From Bradyrhizobium algeriense (GTDB taxonomy: Bacteria > Pseudomonadota > Alphaproteobacteria > Rhizobiales > Xanthobacteraceae), in NCBI RefSeq assembly GCF_003062295.1, contig NZ_PYCN01000001.1:20001-84000 (forward strand): a stretch of DNA of 64,000 bases. The letters run 5' to 3'. Each line of letters opens with the position of its first letter. Within the stretch, counting starts at the first letter, position 1. Shown piece by piece: positions 22,901 to 31,557 of the stretch. A program made the translations under genes and the position numbers. The notes beneath the pieces are model-generated. The model did not search any database, was not told the origin of the DNA, and saw only the letters and a list, made by a program, of their open reading frames with translations.

Positions 22901-23241
22901 GGCGCTGCATCGACAAAGCAATGACGGCGATGCACGCAACCAAGGAAAGATGGTGCGAGGCTGAGGCGCATCGCGTTGCCGGTGAAATCGCGCTCAAGTC
23001 GCCGCAGCGAGACATGGCGAAAGCGCAAGCGCATTTCGAGCATTCCCTGACCGTTGCGCGAGCACAGCAGGCAAAGTCGTGGGAATTGCGCGCGGCCATG
23101 AGCCTGGCGCGGCTCTTGAGCGATCAGGGAAAACGGCAAGCGGCACGTGACCTTCTCGCCCCCGTCTACGATTGGTTCACCGAAGGTTTTGACACAAGCG
23201 ACCTTCGAACGGCCAAGGCGCTGCTCGGCGAGCTTCATTGA
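19921..23241 (+). CDS. Class III nucleotide cyclase with zinc ribbons, AAA ATPase and TPR-like region
   Basis: A predicted signalling protein of 1,106 residues. Residues 1-50 hold two zinc ribbons (CTNC with CGQC, then CLTC with CGDC). Residues about 65-235 are a class III cyclase domain with both metal-binding Asp residues (Asp77 in FCDLVGST, Asp121 in HHGDGAVAYFG) and the GDTPNLAARLQ motif, so catalysis is plausible. An AAA ATPase follows with Walker A GEAGIGKS (293-300) and Walker B-like VLMIFEDAHW near 420. The last 450 residues look like helical TPR repeats. I prefer ATG 19921 (MHCTNCAAEVP), although the frame opens at 19891. The ligand is unknown. Confidence 0.9.
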   Translation: MHCTNCAAEVPEQRKFCGQCGAAVVRRCLTCGAANPALNKFCGDCGTRLRVDSPAAAPTARDARPIERRQLTVLFCDLVGSTALSARLDPEDFGAIIADYRRCITETVASFDGFVARHHGDGAVAYFGYPHAHEDDAERAVHASLALVQAVATLPAKEKLSARVGVATGVALVGDMSESAISEEHGILGDTPNLAARLQSLAQPGAVIISDRTKTIAGPQFEYLDLGKVEFKGFVKPVAAWQVAGKTAVTSRSHALQSSDLLPLIGRDEEIELLLRRWERAKSGEGQVVLLSGEAGIGKSRLTIALLEQLAREPHIRLRFFCSPQHTDSPLYPVIGEMLRAAGFAHDDSQQAKMDKLDALLAQSSTPSEDAALFAEMLSLPNDGRYPPVEVEPQLRRQKTLKALGSQIEVLVRINPVLMIFEDAHWADPTSLELFARAVDWAVSHRLLLLVTFRPEFSPPGIGRPHVTELTLHRLAPRDINFLIERIVGNRSLPAGIRQDIIERTDGIPLFAEEMTKAVLDAEGESDAQRAFAGGPTPVVAVPASLQASLMSRLDRLGPAKSVAQVGAAIGRAFPHMLLAALVRKPKEELDADLDRLIAAGLLFRHGTPPYASYLFKHALVQDAAYSTLLRGPRRVLHARIAEILESQFAEIAESQPELLARHYAKADLIEKSARLWGKAGQRSQERSALVEAAEQLSHALEQIATLPSTPDLRREQIVLHVALLNTLMHVKGYGAPETKAAVAQVRALIEQAERIGEPPDDPSLLLSALFGQWIVNFINFNGDVARELAARFLALGEKEGTAAPRMIGHRTMASTLALMGDLVDAKAHYNEALALYRPAEHRRLMTRFGQDLRVTCLAFRSMASWLLGYPEAALKDAECALAEARQIEHAATLMFTLNFPILINTYCGNYHAANERLKELVVLAEEKGAPFRKAEGVLRRGYILTLTGAAKAAEIVTAGIDLWRSAGSTIFTPEHEFMLAIAHANSGQFDDAWRCIDKAMTAMHATKERWCEAEAHRVAGEIALKSPQRDMAKAQAHFEHSLTVARAQQAKSWELRAAMSLARLLSDQGKRQAARDLLAPVYDWFTEGFDTSDLRTAKALLGELH

Positions 23242-23431
23242 GGCCATCCGGCGACCAAGTTCCGGGTCCTGGCACGAAGCGGATCTAACGCTCGCGGCCG
23301 GCGATTTCCGCTATCGGGAGAAGCACGGACGTCACAACCGGGCCTTCCGAGCCAAAGCGGACGACGCCGGTGTTTTTGCGGTATAGTTCGGCATTCAGAT
23401 GAGCGGGATGCCTGCCTTGAGGGTTGAGGTC

Positions 23432-23719
23432 ATGTACAAAGCACCTGGATCATTGCTCCGATCATTACCCCTGACTATCGCTGCTGTTCTTCTCAGCCCG
23501 CAGGTGCGGGCGCAACAGGTTGCGGCGGAAACGCCGCAGACCATGCTGGCGGCTCAGATTCGCACGCAGGGGTTTGCCTGTGACAAGGCGCTCGGCGCCA
23601 CGAGGGACAAAAAGCGCTCGCAGCCGGACCGCGCCGTCTGGGTCCTCAAATGCAGCAACGCGACTTACCGCGTCACGCGCGCGCCCGACATGGCGGCGAA
23701 GGTCGAACCGCTCCCGTGA
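23432..23719 (+). CDS. Small secreted hypothetical protein
   Basis: A protein of 95 residues from ATG 23432, preceded by GGGTTGAGG. An in-frame ATG at 23399 is a second option. The N-terminus is a signal peptide (SLPLTIAAVLLSPQVRA, cut near AQA-like VRA/QQV). The mature part has two Cys residues (FACDKAL and LKCSNATY), which could form a disulphide in the periplasm. I recall close relatives in Bradyrhizobium without function. It follows the cyclase gene by about 190 bp. Confidence 0.75.
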   Translation: MYKAPGSLLRSLPLTIAAVLLSPQVRAQQVAAETPQTMLAAQIRTQGFACDKALGATRDKKRSQPDRAVWVLKCSNATYRVTRAPDMAAKVEPLP

Positions 23720-24299
23720 ATGAATTGGCTGGAAGCAGGCCTCGTCGGATATCCGCGACAGCGCCACGCCTGGCCGCCTCATGCCTCGATCGGCTGACCG
23801 GCAGGCCTCGCCGCCGGGTACATCCAGCCGTGCGGTCGAGCAGGCTTCAGCTGGCGCGCATTTGCCTGCGCCGCGACAAGGTCGACCCGGGACTGGACTT
23901 CACATTCCAAGCGCGAGAAAGCCGGTACAAACCACAATCAAGCCGACAATGATAACCGCAAGGAAACTGGAAGAAGTAATATCTTCGCGCATGACGACAC
24001 CTATGCCTCAATCAGGCAAAGATCATCGAACCATCAATTCATTTCAGGATGTTTTCGTCGCACTCAGAAAATGACTTCATCTGATGGTTCTACTGTTACG
24101 TGCCGGACGTCCCACGAAGCATCATCACGGCCGTGAGAGCCCGGTGGCATCGGGATAGGCCTCATCGTACCGCTCAGCGAGACGGATTTCCGGGATGTGG
24201 CATGCTTCACACGCGGCTTACGCGCGCAAGATTACAGTTGCGCGCTCCCGGTTGACAATTGGCTTGGCCCCCAGCGGAAATTTGCGCGGAGCATTGCTC
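23720..24299. other. Intergenic region with one possible microprotein
   Basis: Between the small secreted protein and the PAP2-like gene. Apart from the possible microprotein at 23900-23992 on the minus strand, I see no gene, RNA or repeat. The frames overlapping 24195-24299 are an upstream extension of the PAP2-like gene and lack a ribosome site. Confidence 0.5.
23900..23992 (-). CDS. Possible 30-residue single-span membrane protein
   Basis: A very short frame: MREDITSSSFLAVIIVGLIV continuing to a stop after FLALGM. It has a charged start, one strong hydrophobic helix and little else, the form of many bacterial microproteins. AGGTG lies ten bases before the ATG. No homologue is known to me. 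It is the only coding signal in the 580-bp gap 23720-24299. Confidence 0.4.
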   Translation of the reverse strand: MREDITSSSFLAVIIVGLIVVCTGFLALGM

Positions 24300-25097
24300 A
24301 TGGAAGATACCCTACGGCTCTACCGGACGCTGCTGGGCAATCGCGCGTATCTGCGCTCGCTCGCCGAGGGCGCAGCTTTCCTCGCCGCCAGCACCATCGC
24401 GATATTCGCCGCGGTCACCTATGCCACGGTCCACGCCAGCAATTACGTCACCGATTTTGTGCTGAGCCGCGTTGGCCCCTTCAACGTGCGCTTTCTCTTC
24501 ATTTACGGGACGTTCGCAGCGTTCGTGATTACGGCGAGCCTGCTGGCCTGGCGACCGAACCGGGTGCCATTCGCGCTCAAGGCCGTGGCGCTGTTCCTGC
24601 TGGTTCGCGCCGTGTTCGTGGCGCTCACCCACATGGCGCCATCGCCTATCGATCCGCAGAAGCCGGCGCCGTTCTTCAACTCGATTTTCTACGGCAGCGA
24701 TCTATTCTTCTCCGGCCACACAGGCCTGCCGTTTCTCGCCGCGCTTGCCTTCTGGCACATCCCGCAATGGCGAATGTTTTATCTCGCGCTGACTGCCTTC
24801 TTCGGCTCGGTCGTGCTGCTCGGCCACTATCACTATTCGATCGACGTACTTGCCGCCCTGTTCATCACCCACGGCGTCTTTCAGATTTCGTGCTGGCTGT
24901 TTGCCCGCGACTACACGCTATTTCGTTCTTCCGAAAACCAGACTGCCCCACGGCCAAAGCGTGCAAGCCGAAAGGCGTTGGCTCCGGCCGGTAGCGGACA
25001 TGAGCGCGCTCCCAAACCGTTCGTGCTGCACGTCGTCGGAGACGAAGCGGTGCCGAACGGCCAATCCAAAGCCGACTTCAATCATCCGAACGGATAG
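24300..25097 (+). CDS. PAP2-like membrane phosphatase/phosphotransferase
   Basis: A 265-residue integral membrane protein with about six spans. The phosphatase signature is in two parts, SGHTG (Ser138-Gly142) and GHYHYSID (Gly175-Asp182), which place two His residues and an Asp at the membrane face. This pattern matches the C-terminal PAP2 type seen in lipid phosphatases and sphingomyelin-synthase-like proteins. ATG 24300 (MEDTLRLY) follows GCGGAGC. The last 55 residues are polar, cytoplasm-like and variable. The lipid substrate is not known. Confidence 0.85.
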   Translation: MEDTLRLYRTLLGNRAYLRSLAEGAAFLAASTIAIFAAVTYATVHASNYVTDFVLSRVGPFNVRFLFIYGTFAAFVITASLLAWRPNRVPFALKAVALFLLVRAVFVALTHMAPSPIDPQKPAPFFNSIFYGSDLFFSGHTGLPFLAALAFWHIPQWRMFYLALTAFFGSVVLLGHYHYSIDVLAALFITHGVFQISCWLFARDYTLFRSSENQTAPRPKRASRKALAPAGSGHERAPKPFVLHVVGDEAVPNGQSKADFNHPNG

Positions 25098-25182
25098 GCG
25101 CTGCCGTATATTCCATACCCGTCCCGCGATGAAAGCGTCCCCTTCCCGTCAACAACGGGAAGAGGACGCAACGCGATCCGCC

Positions 25183-26085
25183 TCAGTTCGACGGCATGAC
25201 GTAGGCGTAGATCCGGCCGCGCGAGACCGGGGCTTCGCGGACGCGGTTGCCGTTATTGCCGGAGATCATGATCGGGTTGCCCTTGGCATCGATGCCGGTG
25301 ATGACGCCGACATGGCCGCCGCGGCGTCCGCGCGTCATCACTGCAATCGCGCCGACCTGCGGGCCGGAAACGCGCTGGCCGTAACTTGCGAACGAGTTCG
25401 CCATGTCCGAGCCGGTGCCGCGATAGCCGGAGTGCTGCAGCACCATGTTCATGAACCGCGCGCACCACAGGCTGCCGCGTCCCGTCGGGTTGCCGCCAAG
25501 ATAGCGCCGCGCCGTGGCGACGACGTTCGACGAGCTGAAGCTGGACGCCATCGCGCCGCCGGCCGGCGTCACGGTTGAATTCGCTCCGGCGCTTACGTTT
25601 GTCGCGACGCTTGCATTTGTCGCGACGCTTGCATCCGTTGCGACGCTTGCGTTGACGTTGGCAAGGCCGCGCGCCTGCATCTGCGCGACCCCACGCTCCC
25701 AGCGTGATGTGCGCTCGACCTGCCGCAGCCGGGCGCCACGACGGCCGCGATCGGCGCGCGCCTCCGTGACGGCGCTGGGCGAGCCGAAGCCGCCGGGCGC
25801 AACCATCGGGCTGCTTTCCATGAAGCTCGGGTTGGCGCCGGCAAAGCCGCCGGCCTGGATTTGCGCAGCCCCGCGCTCCCAGCGCGACTTCCGGGCCGCA
25901 TGGCGATGGTGGCGATGGGCGTAATGATGCTTGGCATGATGGCCGGCGTGATAAGCGCGAGCGTGTCGCCCTGCGCCGTGGTGAGGCCGTGCCGAAGCTG
26001 GAGTGACGAATGCAACGATGGAAACCGAACACAGTGCCAGCGCGATGAAACGAAGCGACCGGCGAAACGCAAACAACTGACGCAT
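25183..26085 (-). CDS. Secreted TIGR02594/CHAP-like cysteine peptidase
   Basis: A 300-residue exported protein: signal peptide 1-32 (cut near ASA), a His-rich segment 35-62, two copies of a motif RWERGxAQxQAxG (68-80 and 128-140), a run of SVATNA-type repeats (about 146-163) and a C-terminal catalytic domain. The domain carries Cys208 in SLWCARF and His258 in GGHVGV, the arrangement of CHAP-like peptidoglycan amidases/endopeptidases. The same domain type occurs in the hydrolase at 8643-10511. The repeats suggest a wall-associated linker. Confidence 0.85.
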   Translation of the reverse strand: MRQLFAFRRSLRFIALALCSVSIVAFVTPASARPHHGAGRHARAYHAGHHAKHHYAHRHHRHAARKSRWERGAAQIQAGGFAGANPSFMESSPMVAPGGFGSPSAVTEARADRGRRGARLRQVERTSRWERGVAQMQARGLANVNASVATDASVATNASVATNVSAGANSTVTPAGGAMASSFSSSNVVATARRYLGGNPTGRGSLWCARFMNMVLQHSGYRGTGSDMANSFASYGQRVSGPQVGAIAVMTRGRRGGHVGVITGIDAKGNPIMISGNNGNRVREAPVSRGRIYAYVMPSN

Positions 26086-26343
26086 ACTAAGCCCTCTGTA
26101 ACACCCCCAACTTCCCCTTTGCGTTCGTCCACGAACGACCGCGGGCGGCGTTTTGCGTCGCGATGTGACGAGACGAAGATTTCATGTGGCGCTGCGGAAA
26201 CAATTCCGGGGTGATTCCGCGCTCATTCGATGGCGAAAATGAAACTAAACTGCCGTATTGCGGCCGCGAGAATTAATTGCAATTTTGCTGCCCGGCCACG
26301 CAAGGATGTTGCGTGAAAACAAGAAAATGGAGAAGAATCCGAA

Positions 26344-27216
26344 ATGCCCTATGCCGTCGCCAAAGACAGCGTTCGTCTGCACTACGAAGAGACGGGAAGC
26401 GGGACGCCGATCATCTTCCTGCACGAGTTCGCGGCCGACCACACCAACTGGGAGCCGCAGATGCGCTACTTCTCGCGCGGCCACCGCTGCATCGCCTATT
26501 CGGCGCGCGGCTATACGCCCTCCGACGTGCCGCCTGACGCCGCCGTCTACACCTACAAGCATTTCTACACCGACGCGCTCGCCGTGCTCGATCATCTCGG
26601 CATCGCGAAGGCCCATTTCATCGGCCTGTCGATGGGCTCCTATTCCTCGCTGCAGGTCGGCCTCAATGCAGCCGACCGGGCACTGTCGATGACGCTCGCC
26701 GCCGTCGGCTCAGGCTCTGCCATCGAGCATCTCGACGCCTTCCGCGCGCAGTGCCGGGCCAATGCCGAGCAGTATGAGGCGATCGGCTCGGTGGAAGTCG
26801 CCAAGGTGACGCGCGAGGCGCCGAGCCGGATTCCATTTTTGCTGAAAGACCCGCGCGGCCATGCCGATTTCTACGCCGCGCTGGCGCGGCATGACGCCAA
26901 AGGTTCGGCCAACACCATGCGCAGCTTTCAGGGCGCACGTCCCTCGATCTACACCATGACCGATGCGATCCGGCGCGTGCCGACGCCGGCGCTGATCCTG
27001 TGCGGCGACGAGGACGACAATTGCATCGGGCCGAGCCTGTTCCTGAAGCAGCACCTGCCGGCGGCGGGGCTTTCGTTCTTTCCGAAGTCGGGCCACGTAC
27101 TCAATCTGGAAGAGCCGGCGCTGTTCAACGAGATGGTGGAGCGGTTCATCGCGCTGGTCGAGGCCGGGAGATGGCCGGTGCGGGATCCGCGGTCGATGGT
27201 GGCGGCGCCGGTATAG
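26344..27216 (+). CDS. Alpha/beta-fold hydrolase
   Basis: A 290-residue cytoplasmic alpha/beta hydrolase. The catalytic triad is visible: Ser96 in the elbow GLSMGS, an Asp in LILCGDED (about 222-225) and His251 in SGHVLNLEEP. The oxyanion stretch is FLHEFA near residue 25, with HE instead of the usual HG. The family covers esterases, lactonases and C-C hydrolases, and the substrate cannot be told. GGAG lies 13 bases before ATG 26344. It stands alone and is convergent with metW. Confidence 0.9.
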   Translation: MPYAVAKDSVRLHYEETGSGTPIIFLHEFAADHTNWEPQMRYFSRGHRCIAYSARGYTPSDVPPDAAVYTYKHFYTDALAVLDHLGIAKAHFIGLSMGSYSSLQVGLNAADRALSMTLAAVGSGSAIEHLDAFRAQCRANAEQYEAIGSVEVAKVTREAPSRIPFLLKDPRGHADFYAALARHDAKGSANTMRSFQGARPSIYTMTDAIRRVPTPALILCGDEDDNCIGPSLFLKQHLPAAGLSFFPKSGHVLNLEEPALFNEMVERFIALVEAGRWPVRDPRSMVAAPV

Positions 27217-27220
27217 CCCC

Positions 27221-27343
27221 GTCATTCCGGGGCGATGCGAAGCATCGAACTATGGTGCGCAATTGCGCACCTGAGAATCTCGAGATTCCCCGATGCGCAA
27301 TTGCGCATCTGAGGTCTGGTCCTTCGGACCATCCCGGAATGAC
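27221..27343. repeat. Compound inverted-repeat element between convergent genes
   Basis: The outer arms are GTCATTCCGGGG and its complement CCCGGAATGAC. Inside are several small palindromes, GGTGCGCAATTGCGCACC, GAGAATCTCGAGATTC and GATGCGCAATTGCGCATC. Folded as RNA it would form a branched stem. Its place between the ends of the hydrolase and metW would suit a two-way transcription stop, though it has no T-run. Confidence 0.75.
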
Positions 27344-27353
27344 GGCAGTGGCG

Positions 27354-28022
27354 TCACTTCCCCGCCCCACCCCTACTCAGCAAAAACACGCCCTGCTCGC
27401 CGAACATGTTCCAGACCCACCAGGGCAGGTTCAGCGGCACCGGGCGGCCGTAGAGGTCGAGCGCCACCGCGCGCTCCATCTTGACGTTGATCTCGTCGCA
27501 GAGCTGCACGAAATCCTTGATGGTGCAGAAATGGATGTTCGGCGTGTCGTACCAGGTGGCGGGGAGATTTTCGGTGCGCGGCATGTGTCCGCCGACGAGC
27601 AGTTGCAGCCGCATCTTCCAGAAGCCGAAATTCGGGAACGAGACGATGGCGCGCCGGCCGATCCGCAGGAGATTCTCCAGCACCGGCTTCGGCTGCCGCG
27701 TCGCCTGCAGCGTCTGCGACAGGATCACGTAATCGAAGGCATCGTCCGGATAATTGACAAGGTCGGTGTCGGCATCGCCCTGCACCACCGCGAGCCCCTT
27801 GGCGACGCAGCGGTTGACGCCCTCGCGCGACAGCTCGATGCCGCGGCCGTCGATGCCGCGGCTCTCCAGGAGTTGCAGCAACTCGCCATCGCCGCAGCCG
27901 ACGTCGAGCACTTTTGAGCCGGCCGGAATCATTTCGGCGACCATGAGATGATCGGTGCGATACTTGCCCGTGCGGTCGGGCGCTATGCCGCCGAGCGGCA
28001 GGGCCGGTTCCTGAACCGCCAT
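27354..28022 (-). CDS. metW: Methionine biosynthesis protein MetW
   Basis: A 222-residue class I methyltransferase-fold protein that pairs with MetX in methionine synthesis. The SAM-binding motif VLDVGCGDGELL is followed by the acidic residue in GIELSREG, and the rest matches MetW through NLPWWVWNMFGE. The start at 28022 (MAVQEPALP) lies one base after the metX stop. The frame is also open to 28088 with an ATG at 28040. The tight coupling makes metXW one operon under the riboswitch at 29329-29387. Confidence 0.95.
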   Translation of the reverse strand: MAVQEPALPLGGIAPDRTGKYRTDHLMVAEMIPAGSKVLDVGCGDGELLQLLESRGIDGRGIELSREGVNRCVAKGLAVVQGDADTDLVNYPDDAFDYVILSQTLQATRQPKPVLENLLRIGRRAIVSFPNFGFWKMRLQLLVGGHMPRTENLPATWYDTPNIHFCTIKDFVQLCDEINVKMERAVALDLYGRPVPLNLPWWVWNMFGEQGVFLLSRGGAGK

Positions 28023-28023
28023 A

Positions 28024-29229
28024 TCAACCACCCGCACCATTGGAGAGCCCACGCGCCTTGCCGGCCGATTCCAGGAAGGCGCGGGCAATGTCGAAGAACT
28101 CCGGCACGTCGAGCAGGAAGGCGTCGTGGCCGCGATCAGTCTCGATCTCGGCGAACGACACCCTCGCGCTGGAAGCGTTCAGCGCATGCACCAGCGCCCG
28201 CGATTCCGAGGTCGGGAACAGCCAGTCCGAGGTGAACGACACCACGCAGAAGCGGGTCTTGATGCCGCGAAACGCCTGCGCCAGCACGCCGCTGTGGTCG
28301 GCGGCGATATCGAAATAGTCCATCGCCCGCGTCAGATAGAGATAGCTGTTGGCGTCAAAACGCTCGACAAAGGACGAGCCTTGATAGCGCAGATAGCTTT
28401 CGACCTGGAAATCCGCGTCGAACGAGAAGGTCGGCAACTCGCGGTCCTGCATCCGCCGTCCGAACTTGCGATGCAGCGCGGCATCGGAGAGATAGGTGAT
28501 GTGCCCGGCCATCCGAGCCACGGCCAATCCACGATGCGGATGGGTGCTGCGTTCGAAATAGCGCCCATGATGCCAGTCCGGATCAGCCATCACGGCCTGT
28601 CGGCCGAGTTCATGAAACGCGATGTTCTGTGCGGAGTGGCGCGTCGAGCAGGCGACCGGCAGCGCCGAGTACACGCGCTCCGGATAGGCGGCGGTCCATT
28701 GCAGCACCTGCATGCCGCCCATCGATCCGCCGATCACGCAGAACAATGTTTCGATGCCCAGCCGATCGAGCAGCATAGCCTGCGCGCGGACCATGTCGGG
28801 GATCGTGACGATTGGAAAATCCAGCCCCCACGCCTTGCCGGTAGCCGGATTGGTCGAGGCCGGACCGGTTGACCCCATGCAGCCGCCGATCACATTCGAG
28901 CAGATGATGAAATACCTGTCGGTGTCGAGCGGACGGCCGGGACCGACCATGATTTCCCACCAGCCGGGCTTGCCGGTCAGCGGATGCAAATTGGCGACAT
29001 GCTGATCGAGGGTCAGCGCGTGGCAGATAAGGATGGCGTTGGAGCGGTCGGCGTTCAGTTCGCCATAGGTCTGATAGGCGATCTGGAACGGCGCCAGGTC
29101 GACGCCGCAATCGAGCGTCAGCGGCTGATCCATGCCGAAGGTCGCGACCAGCGACGTCGGGTGGTCGGCCTCATGGGCGCGATCCTCGCCCTGGATCGAC
29201 GGGCTGGTAATCGAATGCACGTTTGTCAT
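28024..29229 (-). CDS. metX: Homoserine O-acetyltransferase MetX
   Basis: A 401-residue alpha/beta-hydrolase-fold acyltransferase that activates homoserine in methionine synthesis. The nucleophile is Ser169 in GGSMGGMQ, with Asp in TSDWLFP and His in DRGHDAFL completing the triad. ATG 29229 (MTNVHSITS) follows GAGGAAGG. The frame is open for another 23 codons, but those overlap the leader. MetX enzymes use acetyl- or succinyl-CoA and the choice is not settled here. Confidence 0.96.
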   Translation of the reverse strand: MTNVHSITSPSIQGEDRAHEADHPTSLVATFGMDQPLTLDCGVDLAPFQIAYQTYGELNADRSNAILICHALTLDQHVANLHPLTGKPGWWEIMVGPGRPLDTDRYFIICSNVIGGCMGSTGPASTNPATGKAWGLDFPIVTIPDMVRAQAMLLDRLGIETLFCVIGGSMGGMQVLQWTAAYPERVYSALPVACSTRHSAQNIAFHELGRQAVMADPDWHHGRYFERSTHPHRGLAVARMAGHITYLSDAALHRKFGRRMQDRELPTFSFDADFQVESYLRYQGSSFVERFDANSYLYLTRAMDYFDIAADHSGVLAQAFRGIKTRFCVVSFTSDWLFPTSESRALVHALNASSARVSFAEIETDRGHDAFLLDVPEFFDIARAFLESAGKARGLSNGAGG

Positions 29230-29278
29230 CGCGGCGACCTTCCTCCTCGCGGAGGCTCTACGGACAGAATCAGGCCAT

Positions 29279-29312
29279 AAAAAACCCGGCCTGAACAAAA
29301 GGTTCGACCGGG
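29279..29312 (-). terminator. Riboswitch-linked intrinsic terminator
   Basis: On the minus strand CCCGGTCGAAC pairs with GTTC and CCGGG around a CTTTT loop and is followed at once by TTTTTT. It lies 50 bases before the metX start and 17 bases after the SAM-II aptamer. The CCCGG arm (29312-29308) could instead pair with CCGGG just after the aptamer (about 29329-29323), so the two structures exclude each other. Confidence 0.8.
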
Positions 29313-29328
29313 ATCAACTCTGTCCCCG

Positions 29329-29387
29329 GCCTGTTTAGCGAGTTGTTTAACGTGGCTGCAAGCCGGCCGGCTCAAATGACCACGGAA
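29329..29387 (-). ncRNA. SAM-II riboswitch (metA motif)
   Basis: The minus strand carries the SAM-II landmarks: P1 stem CGTGG (29384-29380) pairing with CCACG (29355-29351), the conserved TCATTTGAG in the 5' strand, TTGCAGCCACGTTAAACAAC, and the downstream CGCTAAACAG that forms the pseudoknot. It lies about 100 bases ahead of metX, the classic place of SAM-II in Alphaproteobacteria. SAM binding should lower metXW expression. Confidence 0.92.
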
Positions 29388-29569
29388 TGGAACAAAGCTA
29401 GTCCCGCCCAGGCATTTCGTCAAGGCAGGCGGGGGCCGGACGGCATGGTTAACCCGATCGTGCAGGGCTGGCCCGTGACGTTTCTCTTTGCTTTCAGCGC
29501 CCGTCTTTCCTAATCAATGCAACTGTCTGCCGGGCGCATCGGGCGGTTCGGCACCAAGGTTTTTCGAAG

Positions 29570-30430
29570 ATGTCCAAGGTCCCGTCCAAGGCACCCCCGG
29601 CCCCGCCCTCGCTGCAGGAATTGCGCAAGGAGATCGACGCGATCGACGAGCAGGTCCATCGCCTCCTGATGGCCCGCGGCGACATCATCGACCGGCTGAT
29701 TCAGGTGAAGCAGACCCAGGAAGTCGGCTCGGCGTTCCGCCCGGCGCGCGAGGCCAGCATGATGCGGCAACTGGCGCAGCGCCATCGCGGCATCCTGCCG
29801 CTCGACACCATCGAGAGCATCTGGCGCGTCATCATCTCGACCTTCACTTACGTACAGGCGCCATTCGCGGTGCATGCGGATGTCTCGGTCGGCGAACCCG
29901 CGATGCGGGATTCGGCGCGCTTTCATTTCGGCTTCGTCGTGCCTTATGTCGGCCATTTCAGCGCGCAGGCCGCGGTGGAAGCGGTGGCGAAATCGAAGGG
30001 CGATCTGGCGCTGGTCTCGGCAATCTCGGGCCGCACGCCGTGGTGGATCGCGCTGGAAGCTGACGGCGCGCCAAAAATCATCGCGCGGCTGCCGTTCCTC
30101 GAACGCGCCGACCATCCGGCGGCGCTCCCCGTCTTCCTGATCTCGCGGGTCGCCGACGATGCCATGGTGACCGAGGTCCAGATGTGGAGCGTCCGCGTCT
30201 CCGGCTGGAACGCCGATATCGCGCGCGCCGTGGCGCCGCTCGCCGAAATCGTCGCCGTGCCCGACACCGCCTTCGACGGCGCGGCGCTCCTGGTGTCGGA
30301 TGCCGGTGCCGGCTTCGAGAAGATCAAGACCGCGCTGATCAAGGCCGGCGCCTCGGTGCGCTCGTCGGCCCTCGTCGGCAGCCACGCAACGCGCTATACG
30401 GTGCCCCCTAACGGGTCGGCCAAGTCCTAA
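29570..30430 (+). CDS. Chorismate mutase (AroQ-type) with C-terminal extension
   Basis: A 286-residue protein. Residues 15-100 are an AroQ chorismate mutase helical domain ([16 protein letters not shown]), with Arg19, Arg36, Lys47 and Arg60 in the positions of active-site residues. It converts chorismate to prephenate, the entry to Phe and Tyr. Residues about 105-285 form a second domain ([29 protein letters not shown]) that reads like a degenerate prephenate-dehydratase or ligand-binding domain and lacks clear catalytic signatures. It is the first gene of a row with hisC and tyrA. Confidence 0.9.
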   Translation: MSKVPSKAPPAPPSLQELRKEIDAIDEQVHRLLMARGDIIDRLIQVKQTQEVGSAFRPAREASMMRQLAQRHRGILPLDTIESIWRVIISTFTYVQAPFAVHADVSVGEPAMRDSARFHFGFVVPYVGHFSAQAAVEAVAKSKGDLALVSAISGRTPWWIALEADGAPKIIARLPFLERADHPAALPVFLISRVADDAMVTEVQMWSVRVSGWNADIARAVAPLAEIVAVPDTAFDGAALLVSDAGAGFEKIKTALIKAGASVRSSALVGSHATRYTVPPNGSAKS

Positions 30431-30459
30431 GCCGCGCCTTGAATATCCGGAGCCAGAAG

Positions 30460-31557
30460 ATGAACCGCCCCGTGCCGAATCCCGGCATTCTCGATATTGC
30501 GCCCTACACGCCCGGCAAGACGCCGGTGCCGGAGCCGGGCCGCAAGGTGTTCAAGCTGTCCGCCAACGAGACCCCGTTCGGGCCGTCGCCGAAGGCGATC
30601 GAAGTCTATAAGGCCGCGGCGGCGCATCTGGAGGACTATCCGGAAGGCACCTCGCGGGTGCTGCGCGAGGCGATCGGCCGCGCCTATGGGCTCGATCCCA
30701 ACCGCATCATCTGCGGCGCCGGCTCGGACGAAATCCTCAACCTGCTGGCGCACACCTATCTCAGCCACGGCGATGAAGCGATCTCCACCGCCCACGGCTT
30801 TCTGGTGTACCCGATCGCCACGATGGCGAACGGCGCGAAAAACGTCGTCGCGCCCGAGACCGACTTTACCGCCGAGGTCGACGCCATTCTCGCGCGCGTG
30901 ACGCCGCGCACGAAACTGGTGTGGCTGGCCAACCCGAACAATCCGACCGGCACCTATGTGCCGTTCGACGAGGTCAAGCGGCTGCGCGCCAGCCTGCCGC
31001 AGAATGTGCTGCTGGTGCTGGACGCCGCCTATTCCGACTACGTGTCGCGCAACGATTACGAGCTCGGCCTGGAGTTGGTGGCGACCACCGAAAACACCGT
31101 GATGACGCACACGTTTTCCAAGATCCACGGGCTGGCTGCGCTGCGGATCGGCTGGATGTTCGGCCCTGCCAATATCATCGACGCCGTCAACCGGATTCGC
31201 GGGCCGTTCAACGTCTCGACGCCGGCGATGCTGGCGGCGGTCGCCGCGATCGAGGACACTGCGCATGTCCAGATGTCCAAGGCGTTCACCGAGCAGTGGC
31301 GCAACTGGCTGACCGAAGAAATCGGCAAGCTGGGGCTCAAGGTGACGCCGAGCGTGGCGAATTTCGTGCTGATCCACTTCCCGCAGGAGAAAGGCAAGAC
31401 GTCGGCGGACGCAGACGTATTTCTAACTAAACGAGGCCTGGTGCTGCGGGCGCTCAACAATTACGGCCTCCCCCACGCCCTGCGCATGACCATCGGCACC
31501 GAGGAGGCCAATCGCCTCGTCGTCGAGGCCTTGCGCGACTTCATGGCGGCCAAATGA
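30460..31557 (+). CDS. hisC: Histidinol-phosphate/aromatic aminotransferase (HisC family)
   Basis: A 365-residue fold-type I PLP aminotransferase. The PLP lysine is Lys221 in [15 protein letters not shown], and NPNNPTG and the Asp/Tyr of LDAAYSDY are in place. The start at 30460 (MNRPVPNPG) has GGAG close by. Another ATG at 30439 is in frame. Lying between chorismate mutase and prephenate dehydrogenase, it probably also transaminates aromatic keto acids, as HisC-type enzymes in such operons do. Confidence 0.93.
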   Translation: MNRPVPNPGILDIAPYTPGKTPVPEPGRKVFKLSANETPFGPSPKAIEVYKAAAAHLEDYPEGTSRVLREAIGRAYGLDPNRIICGAGSDEILNLLAHTYLSHGDEAISTAHGFLVYPIATMANGAKNVVAPETDFTAEVDAILARVTPRTKLVWLANPNNPTGTYVPFDEVKRLRASLPQNVLLVLDAAYSDYVSRNDYELGLELVATTENTVMTHTFSKIHGLAALRIGWMFGPANIIDAVNRIRGPFNVSTPAMLAAVAAIEDTAHVQMSKAFTEQWRNWLTEEIGKLGLKVTPSVANFVLIHFPQEKGKTSADADVFLTKRGLVLRALNNYGLPHALRMTIGTEEANRLVVEALRDFMAAK

